A stretch of DNA of 64,000 nt from Batillaria attramentaria (lineage: Eukaryota; Mollusca; Gastropoda; Batillariidae): contig JACVVK020000337.1 of the NCBI GenBank assembly GCA_018292915.2, positions 480,001-544,000 on the forward strand. Reading direction: 5' to 3'. The notes beneath the pieces were generated by a model. It was given only the letters and a program-made list of their open reading frames with translations. It was not told the DNA's origin and did no database searches. The position numbers were made by a program, and so were the translations under genes. How positions within the stretch are numbered: the first letter of the stretch is position 1; each line of letters starts with the position of its first letter. Shown here piece after piece: positions 12,843-23,674 of the stretch.

Positions 12843-12948
12843 CGGTGTGTATAATATCTTTGACTAGCACTGAGTGTTTCCAGTAACAGACTTCGGTTTG
12901 TCGGCCGGCGTGACTTCAGTGAAACATTGAACGGGACCAATTAATAAG

Positions 12949-13130
12949 CAGACGACTTTGACAAGCGCGTTAACTACTACAATACAAAGACGGGTGCATG
13001 CTCATGTTTCAAACATATGCCGCGTGACTCATATCGATGGCGTTACGTGTCAGCAATCACCGTCGAAACTTTTGAAGCGGTGTAGCACCTGAAACACATG
13101 CGACCATCTTCACTGCACCCTGTGATGGGC
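12949..13130. repeat. Dispersed repeat family R1, copy 1
   Basis: GACGACTTTGACAAGCGCG, ACTACTACAATACAAAGACG, GTGCATGCTCATGTTTCAAA, ATCACCGTCGAAACTTTTGA and GTAGCACCTGAAACACATGC occur in the same order as at 43394 and, in part, at 50249. No coding potential; family not recognised. Confidence 0.7.
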
Positions 13131-13884
13131 TCGAATCCACGTCAGTTTTTCTGTGACAGCAGTGACGGGCGTTCTGTAACTGAACACACATGCTACGGTT
13201 CAGAAATCAGCCCGAAAAATCCAACTCAAAGCTGAGGGGGCCTGCGTGCTCAGCTGTGCCACCAGAGGCAGAGAGCACGTGATTTTTTTTAGCTAGGCTG
13301 AGACCTGAACTGTGCTAAAGCCGCCGGGACGCGCTATACTGTGACCTAGACCACCGACCCCCCTCATTCAGTTTTGGATCCTGTTTCCAAACGCGTGTTG
13401 TTGTTGTTAAGCTACCTACAGTATTTCAAAGTACATGTTGTTTGTGATCTAAGGGTTCCAAAGTAGATGTAGCTTAATCCTTTAAAAACACGTATCAGAC
13501 TTCCGTCACGCTGTTCCGTCGATCATTATCACCGCAGGCTATCAGGTCAGTGTGGGGCGCTAGCAGGGTTTCGCCGGGTGCACAAGCACGCATTCAGGGG
13601 TCCACATAGTGACATTTAAACTATGGGTATACCGTCTTTTGTTTAAAAAAAGCCCAAGTGATTATCAAGTCCATCTCGCTTATAGGCGCTTCTACCACAA
13701 TGACGACAGAACTGTCATACGCATGTAATATTCATAGGGTGGGTAAGTACAGTTAAAGGAATGGTAAGTCAGTGTTGTAGCAACGCGTGCCATTGCCTCT
13801 GCTCTTATACAGGTAAGGTAAGGAGATCAATGCAGAACGTTATAATGACCTCAGCAATAAATCAATAAGCAGGGAATTGGGCTG

Positions 13885-13983
13885 TGCAAGTCGGTGGTGT
13901 AGAGGTGTTCAGTGTAGGGTGGGTGGGTGGTGTAGAGGTGTTCAGTGTAGGGTGGGTGGGTGGTGTAGAGGTGTTCAGTGTAG
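13885..13983. repeat. 33-bp minisatellite, three units
   Basis: GGTGTAGAGGTGTTCAGTG + TAGGGTGGGTGGGT repeated three times. The SINE at 13984 is inserted at the end, and its duplicated target is part of the unit. Confidence 0.85.
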
Positions 13984-14155
13984 GGTGGGTGGGTGGGTGT
14001 TTGGGGTTTAACGTCCTTTTCCACCACATAGGGTGATATCAAAGACTGGGCAACGATGAAAAAGCCAGCACAAATATTTGGCCCCAGCCGGGATCGAACT
14101 CACGACCCGAGCATTAGAAGTCCAACGCTCTACCATACGACCACCCCGGCTCCCC
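13984..14155 (-). mobile_element. SINE-A copy with 13-bp target-site duplication
   Basis: Complete 172-bp copy. On the minus strand it reads GGGGAGCCGGGGTGG, a tRNA-like box A (GTGGTCGTATGGTAGAGCG) and box B (GAGTTCGATCCC), then a conserved body (CCAAATATTTGTGCTGGC, TTTGATATCACC, GTGGAAAAGGACGTTAAAC) and an (ACCC)n tail. It is flanked by GTGTTCAGTGTAG at 13971-13983 and 14156-14168. Pol III-transcribed, LINE-mobilised retroposon by family knowledge; it is not a working tRNA gene. Confidence 0.9.
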
Positions 14156-14617
14156 GTGTTCAGTGTAGATTGTAATGCTTTATGTCAGATCAATGTGGGA
14201 TGCACGTGAGCCGGCGTGTGCGTGCTGTGTTCAGCTCGCCAAGCGCCTATTATGATACACATCATTCATTATATATATATTGCTATGTGTGGTTGGTAGT
14301 TGGTGTTTGAGTTTCTTTTTTTGTTTCGATCAAAGGTTCAGACACACATCGACCACAGCTCATCAAACCTGCATTCTCCATCCACATATCAGTTGAAAAT
14401 GTCAAGTGTGTGTCAGTGTGTCTTCAATGAAGTTTGCCAGAGAGGTTTGTCTACATGTAGTCAGTTTCATTTCGGCAGGCCCAGGCATAGGCAGTGTTGA
14501 AGCGGCGACATGGCAACCCAAATTACAATAGTGTTAAAGGGACACGTGTAAACTGTACTAAGCGGACAGATCGGGGCGCCTTTGTAGGTTTGCAATCTCA
14601 ACAAAAAGTCGAAAACG

Positions 14618-14618
<1 letters not shown>

Positions 14619-14663
<45 letters not shown>
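14619..14663. repeat. (TG)n microsatellite
   Basis: About 22 units. Confidence 0.95.
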
Positions 14664-14665
<2 letters not shown>

Positions 14666-15455
14666 AAACTGCGACTCCTGCGACTGTGCATACTGCAGGC
14701 AACTGTCCCAGTTGCAGAGTTTCCAGCGATTCGGAGACCCTTATAAAATCAGAGCGTTAGTTTGCAGTGACTTCATTGTGCTTTTGGTCAGTGAGCGAAA
14801 CACATCGCCACAGCGTCTTGCGGGTGCTGTGTGCTGCACGTGAAGTCTAGCCTCTACGATCTTTCTCGCCCAGTGTCAAAACGCAAACTGAGCTGTGAAA
14901 TCAGACTGCACTTGACTTTAATAGGGGTTTCAGGGACGCTGAAAACTCTGTTTCTGTGACAGAGTTGACTGTGCAATTTGCACAGCCGCGTACTTGTGGT
15001 TTTCTTTGTTGTTGTTGTTGGTAGTGGTGGTGGTGTTTTTCTTTAACACACTGTTTGTGGCATTTTGTTGACATCGCAGACCTTTAACTAGCAGGACTCT
15101 CACACAGTGACAGCTTGCACTCAGCACACTTCCTCCCGCCTTTATCCCACTCACCCCAGCTTGTCACGGCCTCTTCATCAGAACTATCCCATCCGCTGGT
15201 ATTCCATCAATATTATTTCCACTACCAACAGTCCTGTCGGCGGTGCGGGCGACCGGAAGCCAGCGGCAATCATTGATAGTCAACCAGTGACATCGCCATT
15301 CCGCCGGTCCACTGTCTGCCTTGCTCTCCATAGATGGGAATCTTCAAAAGAACCGGATTTTTTTCTGGCTCTTGGACATCTCCCGGCTAATCAGGTGGTT
15401 CTTAAAGGCGAGCGTGCCCACTCATAGAACATCGACTGGCTCCTTCCTTTAGGAC

Positions 15456-15600
15456 TGGAATTGGGTGGTCTAGTGGTTTGGTACACTGCGGCTCTCTTAA
15501 TTTGTGTGTGGGTTTTTTTGTGTTTTTTTTGTTTTTTTGTCAGGCAGTGTGAGTTCGATTCCTTCCCTAGGCTGGAGTAATAGGCTGTGCTTACTCCAAA
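15456..15600 (+). repeat. tRNA-like fragment, third SINE type
   Basis: GGTGGTCTAGTGGTTTGGTA resembles box A and GTGAGTTCGATTCC resembles box B; a T-rich run splits them. It lies directly upstream of the chimeric SINE at 15623. Confidence 0.4.
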
Positions 15601-15622
15601 AGGCATTGCCCCTTTAATTTCT

Positions 15623-15838
15623 GGGGAGCCGGGGTGGCCGAATGGTAGAGCGTTGGACTTCCAATGCTCGGGTCGTGAGTTCTAATCCCGGCTCCTTCTC
15701 GATTGAACCGCGTTCAGATGGACCGTCCAGGTAGGGAAGCTGTCCATCCCCCCCCCCTCCCCCGTGAAATGGCTGTTAGTGCCGACTCCAATCACATCTT
15801 GTGGCGTGGGACGTTGAACCCAACTAACCAACCAACCA
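15623..15838 (+). mobile_element. Chimeric SINE: SINE-A head with a different body and (AACC)n tail
   Basis: The tRNA-like head (15623-15695) matches SINE-A closely, including TGGCCGAATGGTAGAGCG and GTCGTGAGTTCTAATCCCGG. The body then differs: GTCCAGGTAGGGAAGCTGTCC, a C-tract, ATGGCTGTTAGTGCCGACTC, GTGGCGTGGGACGTTGAAC, ending in (CCAA)n-rich AACTAACCAACCAACC. This implies a second subfamily that uses the same tRNA head with a different LINE-derived 3' end. Confidence 0.75.
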
Positions 15839-16317
15839 CTCACGTAACGCCCGCTGGTTCATCCTTTAGACTTGTCCACGCTGCCCCCCTTCAGTCTTTC
15901 AGTTCCTCCCTCAGATGATAAGTCCTATTTACTATTCAGACAAAGACATGATGTCTATGTCCAGAGGCGACTGTCTTGTATATCGAATCAAGGGTTGGTA
16001 TGCATGTATTGTCTTCAACGTTCATTCGAACAATTTGAACGCTCTCGTATGATGCGTACAAGTTAGTGCAGGATGTGTTAGCGGCCGGACGTTTAGGATA
16101 AGCCTTTGGAAAGGTTTTAGAAAAAAAATATATATTTATATATTTGTTAGACATTTCAGCGATAGGATGGTAGATCCCTCCCCCCACCTCCACTGTGGCT
16201 TGTAGCCAATATAGGGCAAGGCGGACTTGTCCAATGGCATACAAAGCACACATCTAGATTTAGGGAGCGCTCTCAGCTTTACTTACTTCCCCTACTTTCA
16301 AATTGACCTGATTGAGC

Positions 16318-16372
16318 GCATGTTTTCGGCTTTAGCGACGCCTTTGTTCCTAATCTATCTATCTATCTATCT
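16318..16372 (+). repeat. Dispersed repeat R3, copy 1, with (ATCT)n tail
   Basis: GCATGTTTTCGGCTTTAGCG + ACGCCTTTGTTCCTA then five ATCT units. The same 30-odd bases with a (CT)n tail are at 56184. Confidence 0.65.
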
Positions 16373-16570
16373 AAACGCGTGTAGGGAGCCAAGCATGAGG
16401 TATTGTTTTCTCTGAAGCTGAGTGCGTGGTGGTTGGCTTTCCCAAAGCAGGCTTTCCCAAACTGCTGAAGCGTCCTCCTTATCCTTATCTATACCCAGTC
16501 TATAGTGAAGATTCTCACAAGTTTTAGCCAGATAGGATACATGACAGCAACTGGCTAGCTTCCAGTGCTC

Positions 16571-16757
16571 ATCCAGCCGAGAGGTAGAGCGTTGCACTTT
16601 CAATGCTCGAGTCGTGAGTTTGAATCCTGACTGGGGCCAAATATTTGTGCTGGCCTTCTTTTCTTTTCTTTTTTTCTTTTTTTTTGCGCTCGCCTTTTTA
16701 CGTCACCCATACGTAATGGAAAAGGGCGTTAATCAATCCTCAATCACCCACCCACCC
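16571..16757 (+). mobile_element. SINE-A copy, diverged, with TTTTC expansion
   Basis: The head begins imperfectly (AGCCGAGAGGTAGAGCG), then box B GAGTTTGAATCC, CCAAATATTTGTGCTGGCC, a (TTTTC)n/T-run insertion, GGAAAAGGGCGTTAATC and the CACCCACCCACCC tail. Confidence 0.78.
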
Positions 16758-17286
16758 TTCCAATATTCATTAGGTCTGAGTGCAAAAGCCCCTTAACCTC
16801 AACCACACACTGACAGCTTCGTAAGTGGGAACCTCGCTCAACAACTGTAGAGCTTTCTGCTGACGGAACGGCTAAAGGAGAAGACTAGCTGGCCGGCCGT
16901 AGACTCTATATGGCGAGTGAAACAGAATCCAGCCAATAATCTAATCACCCAGTTTTGGGGAGCCTAGTTCCGTCGCTCGGTCGACCCTGGCGCGCTCCTG
17001 AATTTTTTTTGAATGGCTAGGGACACCCGAAGGCGTCCGTCCCGTTCACACGCTACGCAACTCCGAGCTTTGAGCGCGTCCTCATCGCTCTGAGGAGAGC
17101 GAGGGGAACCATCGATCTGGTTCAGAGGTGCCGTCGGCTGCACGTGCAAGCATTTGTTAGCACCAGGGGCTGATGCCCCGGGAGTGAGGACACGGTCTGA
17201 GAGCGCGAAATCAGCTGTAGGCTGGCGCGCTCCCTGCCAAACCTCCCTTTAATCCGACACTCGTGGGACGATTACCGGACACGCTG

Positions 17287-17793
17287 CTGAAACACAGAGA
17301 TTCTAGTAGCGGAGACACTTCGCTGACACAGTCATTCCGGTCACGTGCACGTGTTCCTGAAACAATCATTTCAGTAGTATGCATACGTTGTTGAAACAGC
17401 CATTCCAGTAGCGTGACGCGTTTCAGTCTGAAACAGTCATCACTGCAGCAGCAGAGTAGCGTTCCTGAAACAGTTCGGCTTGAAGAACTGGGGACACGCT
17501 TCTGAAACAGTCGTCACTGCGACAGCAGGGTGACGTTTCTGAAACACTTCTTGCACAAGTGTGGGCATGTTAATGAAACGGGTGTCATTACAGTAGCGTA
17601 GACACGTTGCTGAAACAGTTCTTGAAGAAGTGGGGTCACGCTCCTGAAACAGTCTTCATTGCAGAAGCAGTGTAACGTTTCTGAAACAGTTCTTGCAGAA
17701 GTGGTGACACGTTCCTGAAACGGCTGTCAATGCGGTAGCGTTAACGAATTGCTGAAACGGTTCTATCAAAAATGGGGAGATGTTCCTGAAACA
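17287..17793. repeat. 36-bp minisatellite with alternating 34/37-bp units
   Basis: CTGAAAC (or one-base variants) at 17287, 17357, 17391, 17428, 17465, 17502, 17539, 17572, 17610, 17644, 17681, 17714, 17752 and 17786. Later units alternate between types like CACGTTCCTGAAACAGTTCT (…GAAGTGG) and ACGTTTCTGAAACAGTC (…GCAGCAGCAG), i.e. a dimeric higher-order repeat of about 71 bp. Confidence 0.8.
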
Positions 17794-17799
17794 GATGGG

Positions 17800-18062
17800 T
17801 GGGCAGGGTGCTTGAGAAGGGGTGGGGAGGAGGGGGGGGGGTGAAAATGGAGGGGTTGATATGGGGGTGGTCATGGGGGGTGGTCATGGTGGTAGGGTGC
17901 TGGAGAAGGGGTTGTGGGGGAGGGGGGGGAGTCAAGATGGAGGGGTGGCGATAGGGGTGGGCATGGTGGTAGGATGCTGTAGAAGGGGTTGGGAGGAGGG
18001 GGATGGGGGTGAAGATGGAGGAGTGGAGATGATGGTAGGCTGCTGGAGAAGGGGGACGGAGG
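17800..18062. repeat. G-rich tandem repeat, 65-89-bp units
   Basis: Four imperfect units marked by TGCTGGAGAAGGGG-type motifs at 17809, 17898, 17975 and 18040, each followed by a G-run and GTGAAGATGGAGGGGTGG. It directly adjoins the 36-bp minisatellite. Confidence 0.7.
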
Positions 18063-18399
18063 GGTGGGATAGTTGAGAAGAAATTCCAGACTTGGTAAGC
18101 ACAAAATCACCGATTTAGGGGGGGGGGGAGTATGTGTCCTAAATTGTCAGCCTAGATGTACCGTGCGAAGACCGAAAATAACTGTTCAATCTTCACGCCA
18201 TAAGGTCCTACAAAACTGTTTATATTAATCCTGAAATTAAAATTTCATACCAGCAGTGGAACTTCAGCCAACTTGTCAGTGCTCTATTGTCGCTACTGTC
18301 GTGGGCTTTCTAGTTGGTTGTTTTAATATGTTTGTTTGTTTTGTTCGTTTGATTTTTGTTTGTTTGTGTTGCCTTTTTGTTTGTGTGTTTGTTTTTGCG

Positions 18400-18533
<134 letters not shown>

Positions 18534-18776
18534 GCTGTTGTTTTGACTGTGAAAAAAAAAATAATGTCAACGATGTTCTTCAGAAGCAATGAACAACAGT
18601 CACCTTTGCTGCAATTTCCTGGGAGACACCAGTAACAATACTCAGCAGATGCTGACATTTCACGAAGGAAGCAGAGACATAGTTACAAGGTCTCGATCTG
18701 TGCAGACCCTGCAGTCATCGCAACATATGATGCTGGAGCAATCTCAGTTGTAGGGCATGTGTATGTGGGCTGACCG

Positions 18777-18778
<2 letters not shown>

Positions 18779-18863
<85 letters not shown>

Positions 18864-18908
18864 ACGCCGCGCGCGCGCGCATACACCCACACGCGCACAC
18901 ACACACAC
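18779..18908. repeat. (CA)n microsatellite with GCGCGC core
   Basis: About 40 CA units, then CCGCGCGCGCGCGC and further CA. Opposite orientation to the TG array 250 bp upstream. Confidence 0.97.
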
Positions 18909-18909
18909 T

Positions 18910-20375
18910 GATGTACTTCTACATGCTCTGACAGTAAGGCTCGATCATATTAATTTTGTGACGCCCAAACAGTTTCGGTTCATCCGCGTGCATGGACAGT
19001 CGTGACCTTTCGCACACGTAAGCAGACTGACAGACAGAGCAGAACTGGTTTTGGCTTTATTTTTCCTTTTCTGTCTCTTCTTCTTCCTTTTTCTCCGCCT
19101 GTTTCATACACTCACAAGCAAGAGCAAGTAGTTATGGAAACCACCTCATCGAAGAACTTTTCAGACGACGGGAGCCGAGCCAGATATAAATCGCCCTAGC
19201 CGGTAATGAAGTATCAGAGCCACCCCAAGGACATTTATTTCCTGGCTATCTTCAAATGGCAGTCAGGTTCATCTTGCTTTCCTAGAAAAGGTGAAAAAGA
19301 GGTTTTATGTTGCAGACTTCTAGCGTTTATTAAAAGTTTCGTGTACTTTTATGCCCACGAGAAGGGAAGGGGATTGGGGTGGGGGGGGGGAGAGCAGGAG
19401 ACAGTGAGGCAGAACTGAAGAGGCAAAGAGAGAGAGAGAGAGAGAGAAGGGGGGAGGGAGAGGGGGAGGGGGGAGATAGGAGAGAGAGAGAGAGAGAGAG
19501 ACGGGCAGACCGTACAGACGGAGACAAAGAGACAGACAGACAGAGATACGACGGATGACATGAGTACACGAAATATAGCTCTTGTAGACATCAGTCGCCG
19601 GAATAAAAAAAATAACCCGAACTTTCTCAGCGCCGAGGTATGGACATTCTCCAGTGCGGCGTTATTTAATTCCACAGCCACTCAGTCCCTCAGTCAAAGG
19701 CCCTTAGGGAAGCAAGAAAGGCTATACTCCACAACACTGCCGTACATTCTGACTACTCATAGAGTAGGCCTGGCAAAAATCGTTTCAATATCATCCTTTT
19801 TTTTCTTTTTTTTTTTTTAAATCAGGGAACCCGTCGTTGTTTGCAATGTCTGAAAGAGGAACTGAGCTTCAGGAAATTGCTGACAACTCATTCCGCGGTG
19901 GAAGGCAGCAATTTCGCGCTCAGTTTCAATTTTCTCAGTCTGGTCAACATCAGTTACAAACACAGAAATAGTTGTGCCGGCTGGGGCATTGTACTGACAA
20001 AGGTACGTCAGTGAAAACATGGCTCAAACGTAAATAATGTGAATGACTGAGGTTCCAGCCGAAGCCGAGGTCAAAACTGCATCTTTGACCTGGATATTTT
20101 ATTTTTTTTTGGGGGGTGGGGGGTGGGGGGGGTGGTGGTGTTAAAATGGGTTAATGTTACCATTTTTTTTTATTTTCACAGATCGTTCTGAACTGTTTTC
20201 GTGGTATCTGTTATCACACCACTAAGACAGCTGGACAGCCGGTGACAGCGTCTGCAACTGATGTTGGACCTCTCGTGCAAAGTGTACTAAACAACACTGT
20301 ATCGCAATAAGAGCTTTACCAAATCATCAAGATTGAGTTTTCGAGCGGACTCGGAGTCGAAAGGGAGGATGTTGG
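18910..20375. other. Intergenic, no gene seen
   Basis: Purine-rich GA tract at 19432-19501. T-runs at 19797-19818 and G-run at 20112-20135. No exon-like frame. Confidence 0.55.
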
Positions 20376-20470
20376 CAAGACTCTCGGGTGGGTGGGTGGG
20401 TGTTTGGGAGTTTAACGCCCTTTTCCACAACATAAGAATGATATTTTTTTTAAAAAAACGGGGCAACGAG
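20376..20470 (-). mobile_element. SINE-A copy 6, 3' half, interrupted by the palindrome
   Basis: The (GGGT)n tail, GTTTAACGCCC and TTTTCCAC of the SINE (minus orientation) are present, then sequence breaks at GGGGCAACGAGAAA where the palindromic element begins. The target-site duplication CAAGACTCTCGG is at 20376-20387 and recurs at 23780-23791 beyond the other half, proving that the two halves were one insertion. Confidence 0.82.
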
Positions 20471-20688
20471 AAACAAGGAGGAACGGCCCCGTCCTACAAA
20501 GTTGTTTCTCCAAACTTCATTTTATTTTGTGTTTGTAGTTATTGTTGCCGGTTCTTCCCTCTCCAAGTTCTACCAATGACACTAGATCCTCTACGACCTC
20601 GACCGATTAGCCACGTGACTGGGGGTGGGGCCGGGTGGGGGAAAAAGGGAGGGAGAGAGAGAGAGGCAGAGAGAGAGGGTGGGTGAGT

Positions 20689-20861
20689 GGGTGGGTGGGT
20701 GTTTAGGAGTTTAACGTCCTTTTCCCCCACATAAGGGTGATATCAAAGACGGGGCAACGAGAAAAAGGCCAGCACAAATATTTGGCCCCAGCGGCCAGGA
20801 TTCGAACTCTCGGCCCAAGCATTGAAAGTCCAACGCTCTACCATTCGGCCACCCTGGCTCC

Positions 20862-20863
<2 letters not shown>
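20689..20863 (-). mobile_element. SINE-A copy in left palindrome arm
   Basis: Complete copy with tail GGGTGGGTGGGTGTTT, body GATATCAAAGACGGGGC and head ending CTGGCTCCCC. Its mirror image lies at 23271-23449 in the right arm, so both derive from one insertion that predates the inverted duplication. Confidence 0.88.
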
Positions 20864-20903
<40 letters not shown>

Positions 20904-22265
20904 CAGTTCCGTGATCTAAACATTTGACGTCAGCCCAGGCAGGTCGTCATACAGAGAGAGAGAGAGAGATGACGTCAATTCCGTGAAGTAAACTTTCGAC
21001 GTCAGCCTCTAGCACTGAGATCGTCTGAGGATGCTTGTTCATGTCTTGTGATTTCCCTGTTTAATGTTGGCTTTGTGACTTCTCCGACTGAATTATTTTT
21101 CACATGAAATCTGGAAGATCTAGAGGGCTGATGAAATGTCGGAAGCAGTGGCGATACTTGCAGATTTTGTCTGCGAACCAAACATTTGACGTCAGCCCCA
21201 CGCTGCTCGTCTGACAGATGATACTTCTACATATCTTGTGATTCCCTTGTTGCTTTTGTGACTTCCGTGACTGAATTAATTTTGACACAAAATCTGGAAG
21301 ATCTAGAGAGCTGATGAAACGTGGACTTAAGTGCCTTGGTTTGTACTTACGAAATTGCAAAATTGGAACTTTTTTGACCGGCGCTTCTCGCAGAAACGTG
21401 AAAAATGTGTTTATCTAAAAGCTCTGCTATTCTTAATACTAAAGCTATAATAGTGCAGCAGTTCATGTCATATGTGCATTTGGCACAAGTGACAAAAATA
21501 CCGGAATGATGAGTAATTTGAAGGAGTCTTTTCATAGATATTTGGCTTTATATGCAAACCACCCCTACCTCGGAAATATTTTTCTTACACAAAACCTGTC
21601 AGAGCTACATAGCTGTGCTACGAAAACAGGCAGTATAATTGGATGATCTTCCCAATTTCAGAAAATGAAGCCATTTGAACATTTTTTTCGAAAAAATTCG
21701 TAACATGACCGATTTTTTGAAATCGGCGATAACTCTTTTGAAAATGCAGTAGGCTAAAAATCGTGAAAAGTAGGTCTGGAGAAGGTGAATTCCCATTTTA
21801 TCTCAAAGTAAAAAGGCCTCCAACGAGGTGGTTTAGGAGATAGCCATCATTACATCCGTCCACACACACACACACAGACACACGTCATTCCCGCCAAAAA
21901 GAACGCAGCAGCAAAGTGTGCACGTAAGGTGTCTATGACGCAGATTTCGTTACGTCACTGTGTGCGTGAAAGTAAGTTTTGTGTGGAGAAACGTCACAGT
22001 CTTGTTTTGTATCACTGAAACTTGCTGCTGCGCGTAGCAAAATCTGCCCCGTCTCATAAAGTTGTTAAGTTGTTTCTCTATAGAGAAACAACTTTATGAG
22101 ACGGGGCAGATTTTGCTACGCGCAGCAGCAAGTTTCAGTGATACAAAACAAGACTGTGACGTTTCTCCACACAAAACTTACTTTCACGCACACAGTGACG
22201 TAACGAAATCTGCGTCATAGACACCTTACGTGCACACTATGCTGCTGCGTTCTTTTTGGCGGGAG

Positions 22266-22268
<3 letters not shown>

Positions 22269-22335
<67 letters not shown>
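22269..22335. repeat. (TG)n expansion in right palindrome arm
   Basis: About 33 TG units, whereas the mirror position in the left arm (21859-21886) has only about 12 interrupted CA units. Confidence 0.95.
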
Positions 22336-22337
<2 letters not shown>

Positions 22338-23270
22338 ACGGATGTAATGATGACTATCTCCTAAACCACCTCGTTGGAGGCCTTTTTACTTTGAGATAAA
22401 ATGGGAATTCACCTTCTCCAGAGCTACCTTTCACGATTTTTAGCCTGCCGCATTTTCAGAAGAGTTATCGCCAATTTTAAAAAATCGGTCATGTTACGAA
22501 TTTTTTCGAAAAAGTTGTTCAAATTCCTTCATTTTTTAGACTTTGGAAGTTCACCCAATCACACTGCCTTGATTCGTGCTACAGCTCTGTAGCTCTGACT
22601 GGTTTTGTGTAAAAAAAATATTTCCGAGGTAGGGGTTGTTTGCATATAAGGCCAAATATCTATGAAAAGACTCTTTCAAATTATTCATCATTCCGGTATT
22701 TTTGTCACTTATGCCAACTGCACATATGACATGAACTACTGCACTATTATAGCTTTAGATAAACACATATTTTTCACGTTTCTGCGAGAAGCGCTGGTCA
22801 AAAAAGTTCCAATTTTGCAATTTCGTAAGTACAACCCGAGGCACTTAAGTCCACGTTTCATCAGCTCTCTAGATCTTCCAGATTTTATATCAAAATTAAA
22901 TCAGTCACGGAAGTCACAGAAACAACAAGGAAATCACAAGATATGAAGAAGTATCACATGACAGACGAGCAGCTTGAGGCTGACGTCAAATGTTTGGTTC
23001 ACAGACAAAATCTGCAGGTATCGTCACTGCTTCCGACATTTCATCAACCCTCTAGATCTTCCAGATTTCATGTGAAAAATAATTCAGTCGGAGAAGTCAC
23101 AAAGCCAACAGGGAAATTACAAGACGTGAACAAGCATCCTCAGACGATCTCAGTGCTAGAGGCTGACGTCAAAAGTTTAGTTCACGGAATTGACGTCATC
23201 TCTCTCTGCCTGTGGCACAAATGTTTAGTTCACGGAACTGACCTCTCTCTCTCTCTCTCTCTCTCTCTGT

Positions 23271-23449
23271 GGGGAGCCAGGGTGGCCGAATGGTAGAGCG
23301 TTGGACTTTCAATGCTTGGGCCGAGAGTTCGAATCCCGGCCGCTGGGGCCAAATATTTGTGCTGGCCTTTTTCTCGTTGCCCCGTCCTTGATATCACCCT
23401 TTTGTGGTGGAAAAGGACGTTAAACTCCTAAACACCCATCCACCCACCC
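23271..23449 (+). mobile_element. SINE-A copy in right palindrome arm
   Basis: GGGGAGCCAGGGTGGCCG head, box B GAGTTCGAATCCC, CCAAATATTTGTGCTGGCC body, TTAAACTCCTAAACACCC tail. It is preceded by a (CT)n tract that mirrors the (GA)n after the left-arm copy. Confidence 0.88.
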
Positions 23450-23674
23450 TCTATCTCTGCCTCTCTCTCTCCCTCCCTCTTTTTCCCCCACCCGGCCCCA
23501 CCCCCAGTCACGTGGCTAACCGGTCGAGGTCGTAGAGGATCTAGTGTCGTTGGTAGAACTTGGAGAGGGGAGAACCGGCAACAATAACAACAAAACAGAC
23601 AAAATAATATGAAGTTTGGAGAAACAACTTTGTAGGACGGGGCCGTTCCTCGTTGTTTCTCTATAGAGAAACAA

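Larger units (their letters stand above)
14169..17286. other. Intergenic with SINEs, no gene seen
   Basis: Outside the SINEs and microsatellite already listed I see only short open frames. 16237-16256 repeats the 20-base element of 12352. 16900-17250 is GC-richer, without motifs I recognise. Confidence 0.55.
20468..23661. mobile_element. 3.2-kb near-perfect palindromic (fold-back) element inserted in a SINE
   Basis: The left arm 20468-22080 and right arm 22081-23661 are reverse complements along their whole length. The centre is TTGTTTCTCTA|TAGAGAAACAA at 22080/22081. The outer ends share GAGAAACAA then GAGGAACGGCCCC, and the same TTGTTTCTCTATAGAGAAAC junction reappears at the right edge (23653-23672), so TAGAGAAACAA is probably the element terminus. 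Each arm contains a complete SINE copy, a GA/CT tract, an internal direct duplication of about 180 bp (about 21000-21134 and 21180-21330, left arm; both with AAATCTGGAAGATCTAGAG), and a CA/TG tract. No transposase-like frame is visible. It could be a non-autonomous DNA transposon with giant inverted ends, or a head-to-head dimer of one element. Confidence 0.8.

Noticed and set aside
17287..17793. Short repeat with regular spacing resembling a CRISPR array
   Set aside because: The sequence between CTGAAAC motifs is itself repeated, so it is a diverged minisatellite.
21605..22592. Mirrored 63-codon frames beginning MGIHLLQ in the two palindrome arms
   Set aside because: Both arise because the arms are reverse complements; no domain is seen and the frames are short.
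23271..23345. tRNA gene (box A and box B present)
   Set aside because: The same head recurs with a conserved non-tRNA body, a simple tail and target duplications, and does not fold as a complete cloverleaf; it is a SINE head.
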